A stretch of 64,000 bases of DNA from Sinobacterium norvegicum (GTDB lineage: Bacteria > Pseudomonadota > Gammaproteobacteria > Pseudomonadales > Sinobacteriaceae), in assembly GCF_923077115.1 (NCBI RefSeq), contig NZ_CAKLPX010000001.1, forward strand, positions 1,831,565 to 1,895,564, read 5' to 3'. The notes under the pieces were generated by a model, which worked only from the letters and a program-made list of their open reading frames with translations, was not told the DNA's origin and searched no databases. Position numbers and translations under genes: made by a program. The stretch's first letter is position 1; the number at the start of each line of letters is the position of its first letter. This document shows, in pieces, positions 39,057 through 48,401 of the stretch.

Positions 39057-39941
39057 ATGGACGCACAATTGATACAGCACAGCTTCCGCCAACACAAACA
39101 TTGGTTAGCCGTCATCGAAGCCATTAAGAACATCCAAACGTTGAGCTACGAGGTGAGGAACCATCGAGGCGCGACTACGGCGCAATTGGTGGGTGATGAT
39201 TTTCTTAATTCAATAGCCTTCAGACAACAGCAGTCGGCCGATAAGATGCTGGCCACCATCGAACGATTCAGCAATAGCTTTCCTGATATTTTGCAACGTA
39301 AAGAATATGCCTGCATCAGCCAAAGTTGGCGAGCTATTCAGCAGCAATGGCATAACCTTGGCCCTCTTGCCTGCTTCGATCTTCATAGCAAACTGTTAGA
39401 TTATTTAAACAAGCTCAGTTGGTTAATTGCCATCAGAACCGATGGCGACATACTCGATAATAAGGGCGGTGATAAATCGCGCCTCAGTCATTTTATTTTT
39501 AGTCATTTGATTCAACTGATCGAATCGACAGCGAGACTAAGGGGTATTGCATGCTTCCACTGCAGCAAGGGCGAGCTCAATGCAGAGGACAGACAGGAAC
39601 TGGGACGCTTACTCAACACTCTCTTTCAGCAGTGGAGTGATTTACAGCGAGAGCACAAAAACATGCCGCTTTACTCCCAGCAACTTGTTGAAGATTCCAT
39701 CAACTGTCGCGATATGCAAAGCCTGTTATGTGATTTTTTTGATGTGATCAATCCGATCCAAAACACCCAGGAAGAACTTCCTGTCAGTGCCGATATTTTT
39801 CTCAGTGCGGGCCCTTTTTTGGCCGCCTTAAAGCACCAGTACAACATTCTCGTTGATCAACTGGCTGGCTGCATGCCCAGCAACCTGAACCACTGGGTCA
39901 ATGGTTCATCGATGATAAAACAGCAAGGCCTAGAGCTCTAG
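39057..39941 (+). CDS. Stand-alone NIT-like (nitrate/nitrite-sensing) domain protein
   Basis: The 294-residue all-helical protein resembles the NIT sensing domain of NasR: two half-repeats, each with an E...RG motif. The first is LSYEVRNHRGATTAQL (E32, R37, G38) and the second IESTARLRGIACF (E156, R162, G163), matching the HEIQxERGxS and KExxGxERA patterns of that family. NIT domains bind nitrate or nitrite and normally sit ahead of ANTAR or histidine kinase modules. Here there is no output domain. It has no signal peptide and follows the terminator with a GAGGG ribosome-binding sequence 6 nt from the ATG. It may serve as a nitrate sensor for NasT; this is inference. Confidence 0.6.
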   Translation: MDAQLIQHSFRQHKHWLAVIEAIKNIQTLSYEVRNHRGATTAQLVGDDFLNSIAFRQQQSADKMLATIERFSNSFPDILQRKEYACISQSWRAIQQQWHNLGPLACFDLHSKLLDYLNKLSWLIAIRTDGDILDNKGGDKSRLSHFIFSHLIQLIESTARLRGIACFHCSKGELNAEDRQELGRLLNTLFQQWSDLQREHKNMPLYSQQLVEDSINCRDMQSLLCDFFDVINPIQNTQEELPVSADIFLSAGPFLAALKHQYNILVDQLAGCMPSNLNHWVNGSSMIKQQGLEL

Positions 39942-39947
39942 GCCTTG
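39924..39947. repeat. 24-bp perfect palindrome between convergent genes
   Basis: CAAGGCCTAGAG and its exact reverse complement adjoin with no spacer, covering the stop codon of the NIT-like gene and lying 10 nt from the hmp stop. It could fold as a hairpin in either transcript, with no T-run. Confidence 0.55.
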
Positions 39948-39957
39948 GCGATCAGAC

Positions 39958-41133
39958 TTAAATTTCTTCTAGTGGGCCGAAGAATTCAAAGCGAACATAC
40001 TCATCGCTAATATTTAAGTTGCGGGCAATATTGCGCATCGCCTGCATAAACGGTTTCGGCCCCAAGAATAAGAAATCGACCTTTTTATCGCTGGGCAATA
40101 AAGCCGAGATCATCTCCTGACTAATAAAGCCATGATGATTTGCTTGATCGTTGGCCAGCGGCTCGCTATACACATAGGTAGTATTAAAGCCTTCGTGCTG
40201 CTCGGCAAGCTGATCGGTATGCTGTTTAAAAGCGTGGGTCTTACTGTTGATGGCGGCATGGACAAAGTCAATCTTGCGCCCATGCTTAGCAATATCGTTA
40301 GCAATACTGATTGCAGGTGTAATACCCACGCCGCCGGTCACTAATAACAGCGGACGCTGCGACTGAGGAGCGGTGAATTCACCACTCGGGGCCAATAGCT
40401 GCAAGTGATCGCCGATACTGCACTGCTGATGCAAAAAGCTCGACATCGCGCCACTCTCTTCGCGCTTAACACTGATGCGGTAATAATCATTATTGGGCGC
40501 ATCAGACAGGCTATAGTTGCGGCGTATTTGCTCGCCATTCACCTCGGCAACCACACAAATATACTGACCGGCTGCAAAGCCCATCAAATCACCACCGTCG
40601 GCAGGCTTGAGGTAAAACGACTTAATCACCTCGCTCTCATCGACTATTTTGTCGATCACAAATTCGCGTTCACCACGCCAGCCACCCACTTCGGCCGCCT
40701 TAGCTTGATACACTTCTTCCTCGGCACCGATCAGCAAATCAGCCAAGAAGTTATAAGCTTCACCCCAAGCCGCTGCCACCTCATCGGTCACCGCATCACC
40801 CAGCACCTCAGCAATAGCTTCCAGCAGACACTTACCGACAATGGCATAGTGCTCAGGTTTAATATCTAACGATACGTGCTTGGCAACAATCTGGCCGACA
40901 ACGGGACCCAAATTATGCAGCTTATCGATATTCAACGCATAGGCAACGACGCTATCTGCCAGCGCCTTGGCCTGAGTACCCTTGCTCTGATGGGTCGCAT
41001 TAAAATAAGGGCGAACCTCCGGGTAGCCGTCCAGCATAATGGTGTAAAAGCGGCCGGTGATTTCGGTTGAGTGCTGCTTTACTGCCGGTGCGGTGGCTTT
41101 TACGATGGCGACGGTTTGTTCAGATAATGACAT
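39958..41133 (-). CDS. hmp: Flavohemoglobin Hmp (nitric oxide dioxygenase)
   Basis: The 391-residue enzyme has an N-terminal globin domain (proximal His in AKHVSLDI near residue 84), a FAD domain (RRNYSLSD near 200) and a NAD domain (GGVGITPAIS near 268). It oxidises nitric oxide to nitrate. It lies divergent from norR, sharing a control region with a sigma-54-like promoter and NorR-type sites, so NO should induce it. Confidence 0.96.
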   Translation of the reverse strand: MSLSEQTVAIVKATAPAVKQHSTEITGRFYTIMLDGYPEVRPYFNATHQSKGTQAKALADSVVAYALNIDKLHNLGPVVGQIVAKHVSLDIKPEHYAIVGKCLLEAIAEVLGDAVTDEVAAAWGEAYNFLADLLIGAEEEVYQAKAAEVGGWRGEREFVIDKIVDESEVIKSFYLKPADGGDLMGFAAGQYICVVAEVNGEQIRRNYSLSDAPNNDYYRISVKREESGAMSSFLHQQCSIGDHLQLLAPSGEFTAPQSQRPLLLVTGGVGITPAISIANDIAKHGRKIDFVHAAINSKTHAFKQHTDQLAEQHEGFNTTYVYSEPLANDQANHHGFISQEMISALLPSDKKVDFLFLGPKPFMQAMRNIARNLNISDEYVRFEFFGPLEEI

Positions 41134-41208
41134 ATTGCTGTTCCCTGTGACGAAAGATATAGCCAGAATCGGCTGGCAAAATTTAATGTTTCAATAAGTT
41201 GTTCTATA

Positions 41209-41224
41209 TCAACCTTCGTGCCAA
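41209..41224 (-). promoter_or_regulatory. Sigma-54-like promoter for hmp
   Basis: On the minus strand TTGGCACGAAGGTTGA matches the -24 element exactly and ends GA instead of GC at -12. It lies about 75 nt before the hmp ATG, in range for NorR activation. Confidence 0.68.
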
Positions 41225-41264
41225 CTTTTATCGGTAGTGTTTTCGAGGGCTTCAGCCTATAGTT

Positions 41265-41300
41265 GTCATATCGACATCCAATAGCTTGTGTTATTAAGAC
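41265..41300. promoter_or_regulatory. Two NorR-type enhancer sites between hmp and norR
   Basis: GTCATATCGAC (41265-41275) and GTTATTAAGAC (41290-41300) both fit the GT-N7-AC core of NorR sites and lie 25 bp apart, upstream of the hmp sigma-54-like promoter. A third site, usual in norVW, was not seen. Confidence 0.55.
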
Positions 41301-41316
41301 AACACTAGAGGTTAAA

Positions 41317-42864
41317 GTGACTACAGAAAACAGCGCCGGCATAGAACTCATTGCCGATCTTAGCCGCCAACTGCCCGCCAGTGAGCGCTACCAACGCCTA
41401 CTCGATCAAATCACCACACTATTCCCCTGTGATGCCATCGCCCTACTCAAACTAGAGGGCGAGCAATTGCGCCCACTGGCGATTAAGGGGCTGAGCCAAG
41501 ACACTCTTGGCCGGCGCTTTAAGCTCGATCAACACCCCAGACTCAGCAGTATTTTGGCCACCAACCAGCCGCTGCGCTTCCCCGCCGACAGCGACTTACC
41601 CGACCCCTATGACGGCTTGGTCGGCGATGACTGCGATAAGCTGGAGGTGCACGACTGCCTCGGCGTAACACTGATTGTTGACGATATCCCCTGGGGTGTA
41701 ATCACCCTCGACGCACTCGATCCCCACTGTTTCGACCAGCTCGACTATCAACTGCTGGCCAATATTATCAGCATTGCTGCCGCCACCGCCAAGGCCGCAG
41801 AGTTAATACAAGCCCTGGAGCAGCAGGTTGAAACACAGCACCAACTGACCATGTCGGTACTGCAACAGAAGCAGACCGAAATGATTGGTAAAAGCACGGC
41901 CATGCGTAGCCTGATTGCCGACCTCGATGCCGTTGCCCCATCAATGCTGTCAGTGCTGATTACCGGCGAAACAGGTGCCGGCAAAGAGGTCGTCGCCCAC
42001 CATATTCACCGACAATCTGAACGCTGCAACCAACCCCTGGTCTATATCAACTGTGCCGCACTGCCGGAGAGCATCGCCGAGAGCGAACTCTTTGGCCACC
42101 GTAAAGGAGCCTTTACGGGTGCCGTCGACAACCGCGCCGGTAAATTCGAAATGGCCGATGGCGGCACCTTATTTCTCGATGAGCTAGGCGAGCTGCCACT
42201 GCCGATTCAAGCCAAGTTATTACGCGCCATTCAAAGTGGTGAGATTCAGCGGGTCGGCAGCGACGCCCCGGTCAATGTCGACGTTCGGATTATTACCGCC
42301 ACCAACCGCAATCTTAAGCAGGAGGTCAAGGCCGGCCGTTTTCGTGCCGACTTATACCACCGCCTCAGTGTTTTTCCCGTGGAGGTGCCGCCACTGCGTG
42401 AGCGCGCCAGCGATATTATCCTACTTGCCGGCTATATGCTTGAGCAGGAACAGCACCACTTTGGCATCGACAAGCTTCGTCTCGCACCGAGCTGCAATGC
42501 CACACTGAAACAATATCACTGGCCGGGTAACGTGCGTGAACTTCACCACCTTTTGAGCCGGGCGGCACTCAAGGCGGTCAGCAGCCAACGAAACCGAAAA
42601 CTGGTTACCATCGACAACAGCCACCTCGATATCACCCCCTCCACAACACCCAACGGCCCACACCTCGAACAGGCAACTCTTACCACTGCCAATCAGCAAG
42701 ACATCGACTTAAAATCCATTGTCGACCAATTCCAAATCGAGCTGATTCAGCAAAAGCTTGAGCAGCATCAAAAAAACATGGCGGCGACAGCAAGATCGCT
42801 TGGCTTAGACCGCAGTAACTTCTATCGTCTGCTCAAACGACTGGACATCTATACTGATAACTAA
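41317..42864 (+). CDS. norR: Nitric oxide-responsive sigma-54 activator NorR
   Basis: NorR senses NO through an iron-bound GAF domain and activates sigma-54 transcription. The 515-residue protein has the GAF domain with [14 protein letters not shown] near residue 85, an AAA+ domain ([15 protein letters not shown] near 220, GAFTGA near 270), and a C-terminal Fis-type HTH. The frame starts upstream by 18 codons at TTG, but those residues are not conserved; the GTG at 41317 has AGAGG 5 nt before it and fits the family. It is divergent from hmp, its likely target. Confidence 0.92.
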   Translation: MTTENSAGIELIADLSRQLPASERYQRLLDQITTLFPCDAIALLKLEGEQLRPLAIKGLSQDTLGRRFKLDQHPRLSSILATNQPLRFPADSDLPDPYDGLVGDDCDKLEVHDCLGVTLIVDDIPWGVITLDALDPHCFDQLDYQLLANIISIAAATAKAAELIQALEQQVETQHQLTMSVLQQKQTEMIGKSTAMRSLIADLDAVAPSMLSVLITGETGAGKEVVAHHIHRQSERCNQPLVYINCAALPESIAESELFGHRKGAFTGAVDNRAGKFEMADGGTLFLDELGELPLPIQAKLLRAIQSGEIQRVGSDAPVNVDVRIITATNRNLKQEVKAGRFRADLYHRLSVFPVEVPPLRERASDIILLAGYMLEQEQHHFGIDKLRLAPSCNATLKQYHWPGNVRELHHLLSRAALKAVSSQRNRKLVTIDNSHLDITPSTTPNGPHLEQATLTTANQQDIDLKSIVDQFQIELIQQKLEQHQKNMAATARSLGLDRSNFYRLLKRLDIYTDN

Positions 42865-42914
42865 GTCAACGTACTGCACAAGACGCAAATTATACGCGCT
42901 ACCGAAGGTAAATA

Positions 42915-43532
42915 ATGAACTGGCTCAACTCTGTGGCGCTGGCCACCACCATGCTTATTCTGGTCATGACACCGGGGCCCGGTGTCTTTGCCGTGGTTGC
43001 CCGCGCCTTGGCCAGCGGCTTTAAAACCACGCTGCCGCTGGTCTTTGGCATGGTATTAGGCGACTTGGTTTTTCTATCGATTGCCATCTTCGGTCTGTCG
43101 CTGATTGCCGGCTGGCTGGACGAGCTGTTTGTGGTGGTGAAATATCTTGGTGCCTGCTACTTGCTATGGATGGGCTACAAGATACTCAAGTCCAAGCCAA
43201 CGACAACAGTCAACGAGGATGACAGCACCGTCGAGCGATGGCCAGCCACGGTTGCCAGTGGCTTGATGATTGCGCTGTCCAACCCCAAGGTCATCTTGTT
43301 CTACCTCGGCCTACTCCCCACCTTTGTCGATTTGACCACATTACAATCAATTGATATCGGCATTATCGTGACCATCGTATTTTCCATCGTCAGCTCAGTA
43401 TTGATCGGCTATGCTTATACCGCCGCGCGCGCCAGACACTTATTTAAAAGCGACAAAGCCTCGATTCGGCTCAACCGCTTTGCCGCCTCGGCCATGGCCG
43501 CCACTGCGATGGCGATAGTGTTCAGGCAATAG
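42915..43532 (+). CDS. LysE/RhtB-family amino-acid or metabolite exporter
   Basis: The 205-residue membrane protein has about six helices and the LysE motif MTPGPGVFAVVARAL near residue 17, with SNPKVILFYLGLLP near 124. Members export amino acids such as lysine, threonine or homoserine lactones. It follows norR by 50 nt with GAAGGT before the ATG. The substrate is unknown. Confidence 0.87.
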   Translation: MNWLNSVALATTMLILVMTPGPGVFAVVARALASGFKTTLPLVFGMVLGDLVFLSIAIFGLSLIAGWLDELFVVVKYLGACYLLWMGYKILKSKPTTTVNEDDSTVERWPATVASGLMIALSNPKVILFYLGLLPTFVDLTTLQSIDIGIIVTIVFSIVSSVLIGYAYTAARARHLFKSDKASIRLNRFAASAMAATAMAIVFRQ

Positions 43533-43559
43533 GCTTTATTATCCCTAAAATGCGGGCAT

Positions 43560-43587
43560 AAAAAAAAGCGCCGAGGCGCTTTTTTTT
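43560..43587. terminator. Bidirectional terminator between the LysE-type gene and dnaB
   Basis: An AGCGCC/GGCGCT hairpin with A-run on one side and eight T on the other lies between the convergent ends of the two genes. Confidence 0.92.
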
Positions 43588-43600
43588 ATATCGCTAAAAC

Positions 43601-45040
43601 TTATTCTCCATAGTCGCCGGTATACTGTCCTGGCGCCAGGTTATCAAATCGAGAATGAGCACCGTTAAAGGCTAGGCGACAGGTGCCAATGGGGCCGTTA
43701 CGCTGCTTACCGATGATGATCTCACCGATACCCTTATCGGGACTGTCCTCGTTATAGACCTCATCACGGTAGATGAAAGCGATGACATCGGCATCCTGCT
43801 CGATGGCGCCGGATTCACGTAAGTCGGAGTTGATCGGACGCTTGTTGGGTCGTTGCTCCAACGATCGGTTAAGCTGCGACAGCGCGATCACCGGGCATTC
43901 AAACTCCTTTGCCAGCATCTTTAATGAGCGCGAGATCTCAGAGATCTCTGCCGTTCTGCCCTCGGAGGGGCCGGACACCTGCATCAACTGCAGGTAATCG
44001 ATCATGACCATGCCAATCTCGCCGTGCTCACGGCTAATCCTTCGCACCCGAGAGCGCAGATCGGTCGGCGTCAACGCCGCGGTATCGTCCATAAACAGCT
44101 TTTTGTCTTTGAGCTTGGTAATCGCCGCGCTCAACTTGGGCCAGTCCTCTTCATTGAGTTGGCCGGTGCGGACACTGGTTTGGTTGATACGGCCAACAGA
44201 GGCCAGCGTACGCATCAGAATCGACTCGCTCGGCATCTCCATACTAAACACCACGCAACTCTTATCCTGCGCCATCAAGGCATTCTCGACCAGGTTCATG
44301 GCAAAGGTGGTCTTACCCATCGAAGGACGAGCGGCAACGATAATTAAGTCGGAGGCCTGCCAGCCCGAGGTCATTTCATCGAGATCGTCAAAGCCCGAGG
44401 TAATACCGGTAATACCCTCGCCTTTCTCGACCATCTCATCGATTTTGGTGACGGTGCTTTTGAGCAGCGCGTTCATCTCAACCGGGCCACCCTCTTTCGG
44501 GCGCAGCTCACCGACCTTGGCTATATTGCGTTCGGCAACTTCTAATAATTCATCGGCACCGCGACCATCGGGGTCGTAACAGGCCTCGGCGATATCGCCG
44601 GCCGCTGAGATTAATGAACGCCGGGTAGAGCGCTCCCGCACAATAACTGCATAGGCCTTGATATTGGCGACGCTGGGCGTGTTTCTGGCCAGCTCACCGA
44701 GATAGGGCAAGCCACCGACGTCGTCGAGCTCTGCGCGATTACTGAGGTGCTCAGAGAGGGTGATAATATCGAGGGGTTTTTCTGCCTTGACCAGCTCTTC
44801 CATGGCGCTGAAAATTAGCCGGTGGTCGGCGCGATAAAAATCGACCGGACCAACGTTTTCATTGACCGCGTCCCAGTTATCGGCACTGAGCATCAGACCG
44901 CCAATCACAGACTGCTCAGCCTCGATAGAGTGTGGCGGTACTTTTAGCCTCAGAAGTTCATCGTCGCCGTCATCAACGCTAAAATCTGCCTCATCCTCTA
45001 ACAGAAAGTCATCGTCTATCGGTGATAATTCATCTTCCAT
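43601..45040 (-). CDS. dnaB: Replicative DNA helicase DnaB
   Basis: The 479-residue helicase has its N-terminal DnaB domain starting at LKVPPHSIEAEQSVIGGL near residue 32, Walker A ARPSMGKTT near 235 and the Walker B region ending in MIDYLQLM near 345. It unwinds DNA at the fork. The first 30 residues are strongly acidic (LEDEADFSVDDGDDE), longer and more negative than in E. coli DnaB. It ends the ribosomal S6-L9 cluster, an order common in gammaproteobacteria. Confidence 0.96.
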   Translation of the reverse strand: MEDELSPIDDDFLLEDEADFSVDDGDDELLRLKVPPHSIEAEQSVIGGLMLSADNWDAVNENVGPVDFYRADHRLIFSAMEELVKAEKPLDIITLSEHLSNRAELDDVGGLPYLGELARNTPSVANIKAYAVIVRERSTRRSLISAAGDIAEACYDPDGRGADELLEVAERNIAKVGELRPKEGGPVEMNALLKSTVTKIDEMVEKGEGITGITSGFDDLDEMTSGWQASDLIIVAARPSMGKTTFAMNLVENALMAQDKSCVVFSMEMPSESILMRTLASVGRINQTSVRTGQLNEEDWPKLSAAITKLKDKKLFMDDTAALTPTDLRSRVRRISREHGEIGMVMIDYLQLMQVSGPSEGRTAEISEISRSLKMLAKEFECPVIALSQLNRSLEQRPNKRPINSDLRESGAIEQDADVIAFIYRDEVYNEDSPDKGIGEIIIGKQRNGPIGTCRLAFNGAHSRFDNLAPGQYTGDYGE

Positions 45041-45124
45041 CGGCTGCGTTCCGCACTCACAATTTGAAATAGGTCAATCAGTATAACGTCACTTTTGATG
45101 GCTGTAACCACTAAAATTCGACAC

Positions 45125-45160
45125 AAAAAAAACGCCGCAGGCGATTCGCCGACGACGCTT
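45125..45160 (-). terminator. Terminator after rplI
   Basis: On the minus strand an imperfect GC-rich stem is followed by eight T, about 50 nt beyond the rplI stop and before dnaB. Confidence 0.7.
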
Positions 45161-45209
45161 TTGCAGATAAGCTCTACCACCGTATGGCAGAGCTATCACA
45201 CCGTGCTAC

Positions 45210-45656
45210 TTACTCAGCAACAACAGACAGCTTCACAACAGCCTTAACATCGCTGTGAACCTGAACGGTGATCTCGAACTCACCAACTTCACGGACTGGG
45301 CCGTTAGGAAGACGAATTTCAGACTTAGCCGCTTCAACACCTGCAGCGGTGATCGCTTCAGCGATATCACGGGCACCGATTGAACCAAACAGCTTACCTT
45401 CATCGCCAGCATTAGCTTCGATGGTGACGGCAACAGCGCTTAGTTTCTCGGCACGCGCCTCAGCACCACCTAGTTTTTCTGCCGCAGCAGCTTCAAGTTC
45501 CGCACGACGAGCTTCAAAAGCTTCAACGTTTGGCGCAGTAGCAGGAACAGCCTTTCCCTGTGGGAAAAGGAAGTTACGACCGTAACCAGATTTAACATTA
45601 ACCTGATCGCCTAGGCCACCTAGCTTACCAACTTTCTCGAGTAGAATGACTTGCAT
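45210..45656 (-). CDS. rplI: 50S ribosomal protein L9
   Basis: L9 (148 residues) has the N-terminal rRNA-binding domain [17 protein letters not shown] with [13 protein letters not shown], then a long connecting helix and C-terminal domain. It binds 23S rRNA near the L1 stalk. It lies downstream of the membrane-protein gene in the S6-S18-L9 cluster. Confidence 0.98.
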   Translation of the reverse strand: MQVILLEKVGKLGGLGDQVNVKSGYGRNFLFPQGKAVPATAPNVEAFEARRAELEAAAAEKLGGAEARAEKLSAVAVTIEANAGDEGKLFGSIGARDIAEAITAAGVEAAKSEIRLPNGPVREVGEFEITVQVHSDVKAVVKLSVVAE

Positions 45657-45741
45657 CGCTCAAACCCCTATCAAGTAAATTTTGTACTAAACGATTATTC
45701 GTTTAGCGCTATTCATAACGGCTTATTCACAACGGAATAAG

Positions 45742-46623
45742 CTAGTCGTTTTGTCCGCTATTGCCGGCTAACCGCGACCTCAAATTGAGGAAGCTGTCAG
45801 CAATAGCAGCTATTACCAATATCTGTACGATCAATAGGCTGCTGACAATACTGAGCAGCAACACAATATAAAAAAGCACCAGCAGTTGCTTTGACCACTG
45901 CTTGGCCTTAACCAACCAATGCACCAGCGCTATGCCTGCAAGCAAAATCGGCATGACCAGGATTAACCCCCAGATACCGAATGAGCCACCCTGCAAACCA
46001 ATCGCCATGAACAGCACCGTAAACAGTACTGCCAGCTGCGGCGACAAGCGCAACTGATGAAACTCCTGTTGAAAACCACCCGGGTTATACAACAGCGCCT
46101 GCCACCAGCGACCCAGAATCAAGCTAAGCACGCCAAATAGCATCTGGTTTAACGCCAGAGCTCCGGTAATAAATACCGGATCGCTAAGAAGCGCCAAGAC
46201 CTGGTTGCGAGTACTCTCATCAACCTGATCCAAGCTTGTTACCACCATCTGTTGCTGCATTTTCATCACCTCAGCGACAAAAGTGCTGTCCGTTGTTAGT
46301 AACAGTGACGCCACGGCGACACAAACAACAACTTGACTCAACAGCGCCACAGACCAAGAGCGTGTTGCACCAAGGGCATAACCCCCAATATAACCACCAA
46401 TGACTGCAAGCAACGGCAGCGGGTTACCCTGCCAAGCAATCAACAACGCCGGCAATGAAGCCCACGCTGCGACCAACAAACCTTCGTTTTTACCGCGACT
46501 CAGGGTAACTAAAACGACTATCGCCGCCGCCACCCATGAGAACATCAGTGTTACCAGTGCAAAACTGGCAACGGCGATGGCCTGCATGCGTCCACGCATA
46601 ATAAATTCAGCTAATGCACGCAT
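45742..46623 (-). CDS. Integral membrane protein of the rpsR-rplI locus (DUF2232-like)
   Basis: The 293-residue protein has about eight hydrophobic helices and no enzyme motif. Its place between rpsR and rplI matches the membrane protein of unknown function found there in many gammaproteobacteria, such as pseudomonads. Its function is unknown; DUF2232/YybS-like is my best family guess. Confidence 0.8.
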   Translation of the reverse strand: MRALAEFIMRGRMQAIAVASFALVTLMFSWVAAAIVVLVTLSRGKNEGLLVAAWASLPALLIAWQGNPLPLLAVIGGYIGGYALGATRSWSVALLSQVVVCVAVASLLLTTDSTFVAEVMKMQQQMVVTSLDQVDESTRNQVLALLSDPVFITGALALNQMLFGVLSLILGRWWQALLYNPGGFQQEFHQLRLSPQLAVLFTVLFMAIGLQGGSFGIWGLILVMPILLAGIALVHWLVKAKQWSKQLLVLFYIVLLLSIVSSLLIVQILVIAAIADSFLNLRSRLAGNSGQND

Positions 46624-46664
46624 TTAAATACCTTTCTATATCGTTAACCTATTGATACCGCGAC

Positions 46665-46895
46665 TTATCTGTCGTGTGCGTCAGAGTAAGGTAGTAGCGA
46701 CAGGTAACGAGCGCGCTTGATAGCAGAAGCTAGCTGACGCTGGTATTTCGCTTTAGTACCGGTAATACGGCTAGGAACAATCTTGCCGGTTTCGGTAACA
46801 TAAGCTTTTAAAGTTTCAAGATCTTTATAGTCGATCTGTTTTACGCCTTCTGCGGTGAAACGGCAGAATTTACGACGACGGAAGAAACGAGCCAT
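46665..46895 (-). CDS. rpsR: 30S ribosomal protein S18
   Basis: S18 (76 residues) starts [12 protein letters not shown] and has the conserved [25 protein letters not shown] core, partially quoted here. It pairs with S6 on the small subunit platform. It is 47 nt downstream of rpsF. Confidence 0.98.
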   Translation of the reverse strand: MARFFRRRKFCRFTAEGVKQIDYKDLETLKAYVTETGKIVPSRITGTKAKYQRQLASAIKRARYLSLLPYSDAHDR

Positions 46896-46942
46896 GAGAA
46901 CTCTCCTTCTAATATTGCGTTAGACCCTAAATGGGCGGGAAA

Positions 46943-47374
46943 TTATTCGCTATCTTGCTCAGCAGCAACTTCTTCAGTAGATTCGTCAGAACCCGCTTCA
47001 GTTGTTACTTCTTCAGTCTTGGCAGCGCGGCTAGCACGACGCTCACGACTTTCTTTCTCACTCTTAAGAATCGGAGATTCTTCGGTGATAGCTTCATCTT
47101 CGCGGATAACCATGTTACGCAATACCGCATCGTTGTAACGGAACGTAGTGGTTAGCTCATCAACAGCTTCCTGAGTCGCTTCTACGTTCATCAGTACGTA
47201 GTGCGCTTTGTGGACCTTGTTGATTGAGTAAGCCAACTGACGACGGCCCCAATCTTCAAGACGGTGTACCTGACCGCCTGCTTCGGTAACGATAGCAGTG
47301 TAACGCTCGATCATTGCTGGTACTTGTTCGCTTTGATCTGGGTGTACCAGAAAAACGATTTCATAGTGACGCAT
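46943..47374 (-). CDS. rpsF: 30S ribosomal protein S6
   Basis: S6 begins [19 protein letters not shown] and has the typical [20 protein letters not shown] segment in part. It is 143 residues with an acidic, Glu-rich C-terminal tail of about 40 residues after the S6 fold. It heads the ribosomal cluster behind an S6:S18-type leader. Confidence 0.98.
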   Translation of the reverse strand: MRHYEIVFLVHPDQSEQVPAMIERYTAIVTEAGGQVHRLEDWGRRQLAYSINKVHKAHYVLMNVEATQEAVDELTTTFRYNDAVLRNMVIREDEAITEESPILKSEKESRERRASRAAKTEEVTTEAGSDESTEEVAAEQDSE

Positions 47375-47381
47375 AAAAATG

Positions 47382-47421
47382 CTCCTTACGGTTTTAACAG
47401 CCTCGACAGTGAGGCAAGGAG
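47382..47421 (-). promoter_or_regulatory. S6:S18-type ribosomal leader upstream of rpsF
   Basis: On the minus strand an outer CTCCTT/AAGGAG stem encloses a GCCTC-ACTGTC-GAGGC hairpin, with an internal loop TGTTAAAACCGT that carries the CCG characteristic of the S6:S18 leader motif. The right arm AAGGAG is the rpsF ribosome-binding sequence, 7 nt before the ATG. Binding of free S6-S18 complex would lock the structure and repress translation, as known for this motif. Confidence 0.8.
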
Positions 47422-47611
47422 AACCAATAAATACCCAGAACCTAACAATTATGCAGCTTACAGCGGGGATATAACCCGACCATAAATACGTAATTCCAGG
47501 TCACAGTGAATCTATCCGGTTTTCGGGAACGGCGGATTATACAGAGGAAGGTGCTGGACGGCAAACATAATCTGCCCTCCAGCCTCGATTATACGGGGGA
47601 TGGGGGTAAAA

Positions 47612-48355
47612 TCAGCTGCTGCGCTGACGGACCGCCTCAAATAAACAGACGCCGGCGGCGACGGAGACGTTTAAACTACTGACGCTACCGGCCATCGGGA
47701 TATAGGCCAAATAGTCGCAGCACTCTTTGGTTAAACGGCGCATGCCATCGCCTTCGGCCCCCATGACCAACACCCTGGAGCCCGTCATATCGGTCTGATA
47801 GATAGACTCAGTCGCCTCGCCAGCAGTACCCACCACCCAACAACCCTGCTGCTGCAACCAGTTCAACGTACGCTTTAGGTTGGTAACGGTGATAAAGGGC
47901 ACGGTCTCGGCAGCACCGCAGGCCACCTTGGCAACAACCGATGTTAAACCAACAGAGTTATCCTTCGGCGCTATCACAGCGGCAACACCACTGGCATCGG
48001 CGGTACGTAACAGCGCCCCCAGGTTATGAGGATCAGTAACGCCATCCAATACCAAGAACAGTGGCTCACTGTTACTCTCTAAGATGGTTTTTAGATAGTC
48101 CTCACTGAAGCCCTTGGCCATCTCGCACACGGCGACCACACCCTGATGCTTACCCCGTACCAACTCATCGAGCTCGCGGCGCTTAACACGGTCGAGCTTA
48201 ATGCCGGCAATTTTCGCCGCCTCGACAACCTTCTCGAGACGCTGATCATCGCGGCCGTCCTGCAACATCACCCGGCGGACCCGCTGTGGCTGTTTATTAA
48301 GCAGCGTAGTCACTGCGTGTATGCCAAAAACAGTATCAAACTCAGACACCGACAA
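47612..48355 (-). CDS. rlmB: 23S rRNA (guanosine-2'-O-)-methyltransferase RlmB
   Basis: RlmB methylates G2251 of 23S rRNA. The 247-residue SpoU-family protein has the motifs VTDPHNLGALLRTADASG near 105, MGAEGDGMRRL near 197 and the C-terminal MAGSVSSLNVSVAAGV segment. It follows rnr by 46 nt, in the conserved rnr-rlmB order. Confidence 0.96.
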   Translation of the reverse strand: MSVSEFDTVFGIHAVTTLLNKQPQRVRRVMLQDGRDDQRLEKVVEAAKIAGIKLDRVKRRELDELVRGKHQGVVAVCEMAKGFSEDYLKTILESNSEPLFLVLDGVTDPHNLGALLRTADASGVAAVIAPKDNSVGLTSVVAKVACGAAETVPFITVTNLKRTLNWLQQQGCWVVGTAGEATESIYQTDMTGSRVLVMGAEGDGMRRLTKECCDYLAYIPMAGSVSSLNVSVAAGVCLFEAVRQRSS

Positions 48356-48401
48356 CTCCTAACTCTTTTATTTCAATATCAGCAGTTATTCACACTGCAA
48401 T

